DNA from: Pseudarthrobacter sp.
Lineage (GTDB): Bacteria; Actinomycetota; Actinomycetes; Actinomycetales; Micrococcaceae
Reading direction: 5' to 3'
DNA: 6,739 nt
Assembly: GCA_013362385.1 (NCBI GenBank)
Contig: JABFWC010000110.1
Coordinates: forward strand, 1 to 6,739
A program made the translations under genes and the position numbers. Of the stretch, positions 5,401 to 6,739 are shown one piece after another; within the stretch, counting starts at the first letter, position 1; each line of letters begins with the position of its first letter. Under the pieces are notes generated by a model. That model was not told the DNA's origin, ran no database searches, and saw only the letters and a program-made list of their open reading frames with translations.

Positions 5401-6323
5401 TGAGCGAATCCCCTGAAAACCCCCAGCAGCCGCATGTCCCGAGGCCCATCACACCCGGAACGCAGGCCTCCTTCGGCACCTACGGCGGGCGGCCGGTCAG
5501 CTTCGTGCGCCGGGGCACGCGCCTGCAGGGCCGCCGGCAGGCTGCATGGGACGAACACGCCGAGCGCTGGGCGATCAACGTTCCGCGCCACGTGGCAAAC
5601 ACGTCGGTGCACCCGGACTACACCCTGGACCCGGCCGTGGAGTTTGGCCGCGAGGCACCCCTCATCGTGGAGATCGGCTCCGGCCTCGGTGACGCCATCT
5701 GCCACGCCGCCGAACAGAACCCCGGATCCAACTTCCTCGCTGTGGAGGTATACACCCCGGGACTGGCCAACACCATCATCAAGATCAACAGCCGGGGACT
5801 GGACAACGTTCGGGTGGTCGAGGCCAATGCCCCCGAAGTTCTTGCCACTATGCTCCCCGAAGGCTCGGTCAGCGAGCTGTGGGTTTTCTTCCCGGACCCA
5901 TGGCACAAATCCCGTCATCACAAGCGCCGCCTCATCCAGCCCGAGTTCGTCCAGCTCGCCGCACGCGTGCTGAAGCCGGGAGGCCTGTTCAGGATTGCCA
6001 CGGACTGGTCCAACTACGCCATCCATGTCCGCGATGTCATGGCCGGTTCTCCGGACTTCGAGAACCTGCACACCGGTGAGCGCCGCGGCCCGGAGAGCCC
6101 GCTGACCCAGGTGTGGCAGTCCGGCGTCGAATCGGTAGTGGGCGGCGCGCCCGTGCGCGAAGGCCGCGCACCGGTCAGCACCGGGCACACCGGACCCAAT
6201 GAAGGGGTGGACGAGACCGGCGGTTGGGCGCCCCGGTTCGAAGGCAGGATCCGGACCAGCTTCGAGGCCAAGGCCCACGAAGCCGGGCGCCTGATCTTCG
6301 ACCTCTGCTACCGCCGCCGCTGA
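5400..6323 (+). CDS. trmB: tRNA (guanine-N7-)-methyltransferase TrmB
   Basis: Transfers a methyl group from SAM to N7 of G46 in the variable loop of tRNAs; cytoplasmic, 307 residues. The sequence shows the N-terminal block PVSFVRRGTRLQGRRQ (32-47), SAM motif I EIGSGLGDA (91-99), the catalytic/tRNA-binding signature FFPDPWHKSRHHKRRL (163-178), KPGG (192-195), TDW (201-203) and the C-terminal RTSFEAKAHEAG (285-296). The order and residues are those of the TrmB family. It is longer than the roughly 220-240 residues usual for TrmB: about 40 N-terminal residues and a Gly/Pro-rich insert at about 235-276, just before the SFE motif, account for the difference. The start ATG 5400 is supported by a leaderless-type -10 box and by recalled Arthrobacter TrmB N-termini beginning MSES; the frame is open upstream to 5310 but lacks promoter or ribosome-site support. 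Confidence 0.97.
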   Translation: MSESPENPQQPHVPRPITPGTQASFGTYGGRPVSFVRRGTRLQGRRQAAWDEHAERWAINVPRHVANTSVHPDYTLDPAVEFGREAPLIVEIGSGLGDAICHAAEQNPGSNFLAVEVYTPGLANTIIKINSRGLDNVRVVEANAPEVLATMLPEGSVSELWVFFPDPWHKSRHHKRRLIQPEFVQLAARVLKPGGLFRIATDWSNYAIHVRDVMAGSPDFENLHTGERRGPESPLTQVWQSGVESVVGGAPVREGRAPVSTGHTGPNEGVDETGGWAPRFEGRIRTSFEAKAHEAGRLIFDLCYRRR

Positions 6324-6485
6324 CTGACGCGGGGCCGCGGCCGTTGGTGCCGGTCCCGCACCTCGGTCCAGCCGACGCTGATTGCCGCCACCGTCTCCTT
6401 AAGCATGCCCAGGCGTGGTTCAGCTTCGGCGTCCAGGTGGGGAAGTGTGCGGTGCAGTCGAATCGCTGGTCCTAATGCTTGCACA

Positions 6486-6531
6486 GGCACGGTTGGCCGG
6501 CGATGGGGACCCTCCCCACCGGCCGCGTGCC
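6486..6531. terminator. Long imperfect hairpin after trmB
   Basis: Three nested stems share one axis: GGCAC/GTGCC (6486-6490 with 6527-6531), GGCCGG/CCGGCC (6495-6500 with 6519-6524) and GGGG/CCCC (6505-6508 with 6514-6517). That is 15 base pairs in 46 bases, mostly G-C. There is no T-run on either side, so it is not a classical intrinsic terminator, but GC-rich hairpins without U-tails are often proposed as terminators or 3'-end stabilisers in actinobacteria. It begins 162 bases after the trmB stop. Confidence 0.4.
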
Positions 6532-6546
6532 CACCGCACCGGCCGC
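6517..6546 (+). repeat. Short direct repeat, 20-base period
   Basis: CACCGGCCGC occurs at 6517-6526 and again at 6537-6546, each followed within a few bases by TGCC. The first copy is part of the 3' arm of the long hairpin, so the second copy could compete for the same 5' arm. The repeat is small and GC-rich, so chance is plausible. Confidence 0.35.
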
Positions 6547-6684
6547 TTGTGCCGTGGCCGCCGTAAGCGCGCTACCGGCCCCTGCAGTGCGGGGAGCCAC
6601 CACGCCGCTTACTGTCCCCGCGAAGACCGCCGTGGCACGATTGCCTGTATAGGAAAAGGGCACGCACCCGGCGCAGCACCGCTC

Positions 6685-6739
6685 ATGTCCAAAGGAACGA
6701 CGATCAAAAAAGAATTAAAGCAGGCCGCCGAGACGGCCG
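6685..6739 (+). CDS. Possible start of an unidentified gene, cut by the right edge
   Basis: ATG at 6685 opens a frame reading MSKGTTIKKELKQAAETA that stays open to the edge. The lysine-rich, A-rich opening is typical of a gene start, and TATAGG at 6648-6653 could be a -10 box. There is no Shine-Dalgarno sequence before the ATG; the only AGGA lies inside the coding frame. Eighteen codons are too few to name a family. Alternatively this is the 3' end of a gene coming from the right on the minus strand, because GGCCG/CGGCC (6723-6727 with 6734-6738) followed on that strand by a T-rich tract looks like a terminator. Confidence 0.35.
   Translation, partial: MSKGTTIKKELKQAAETA

Larger units (their letters stand above)
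6324..6684. other. Non-coding stretch downstream of trmB
   Basis: These 361 bases contain no ORF with family motifs or a credible ribosome binding site. A 63-codon minus-strand ORF (6663-6472) and plus-strand ORFs have weaker third-position G/C bias than the window's real genes and no start signals. The stretch contains a long imperfect hairpin, a 20-base-spaced direct repeat and a TATAGG (6648-6653) that could be a -10 box for the gene at the right edge. Confidence 0.55.

Noticed and set aside
6633..6646. A sigma-54-like -24/-12 promoter (TGGCACG...TTGCC)
   Set aside because: The GG-to-GC spacing is too short by three bases, and actinobacteria lack sigma-54.
6472..6663. A 63-residue Ala-rich minus-strand protein
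   Set aside because: Third-position G/C bias is visibly lower than in the real genes, there is no ribosome binding site, and it crosses the long hairpin and the direct repeat.

Overview
The window is GC-rich actinobacterial chromosome. TrmB, the DEAD-box helicase and the genome style (strong G/C third-position bias, GTG starts, TANNNT-type -10 boxes) most resemble Arthrobacter/Pseudarthrobacter (Micrococcaceae). That assignment rests on recalled family sequence, not on a search. No rRNA, tRNA, insertion sequence, phage gene or CRISPR array is visible.

Layout. (1) 1-1052, minus: a DEAD-box RNA helicase whose C-terminal end runs off the left edge. (2) 1053-1366: a 314-base non-coding stretch between the helicase and a divergent methyltransferase gene. 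It holds overlapping candidate promoters and a minus-strand hairpin with a U-tract upstream of the helicase, plus further hairpins. (3) 1367-2092, plus: a class I SAM-dependent methyltransferase. Its stop overlaps the stop of the convergent MFS gene by 4 bases. (4) 4811-2089, minus: two MFS transporter genes in tandem, a CynX/NimT-type permease and then a drug:H+ antiporter-type permease, 8 bases apart with a clear ribosome binding site, so almost certainly one operon. (5) 4812-4948: a compact divergent regulatory region with an exact DnaA box and a perfect 15-base inverted repeat. (6) 4949-5356, plus: a small three- or four-segment membrane protein of unknown function. (7) 5400-6323, plus: trmB, encoding tRNA (guanine-N7-)-methyltransferase, with a -10 box placed as for a leaderless transcript and a hairpin that would cover its start in read-through mRNA. 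(8) 6324-6684: non-coding, with a long imperfect hairpin and a short direct repeat. (9) 6685 to the end: the possible first 18 codons of another plus-strand gene, unidentified.

The genes do not form one evident pathway. The helicase (RNA remodelling) and TrmB (m7G46 in tRNA) are RNA-metabolism housekeeping genes. The two permeases form an export or uptake operon with unknown substrates. I found no protein-level signature of a new defence or biosynthetic system. The items most worth following up are regulatory: the helicase leader, the DnaA box with its neighbouring palindrome, and the trmB start region.
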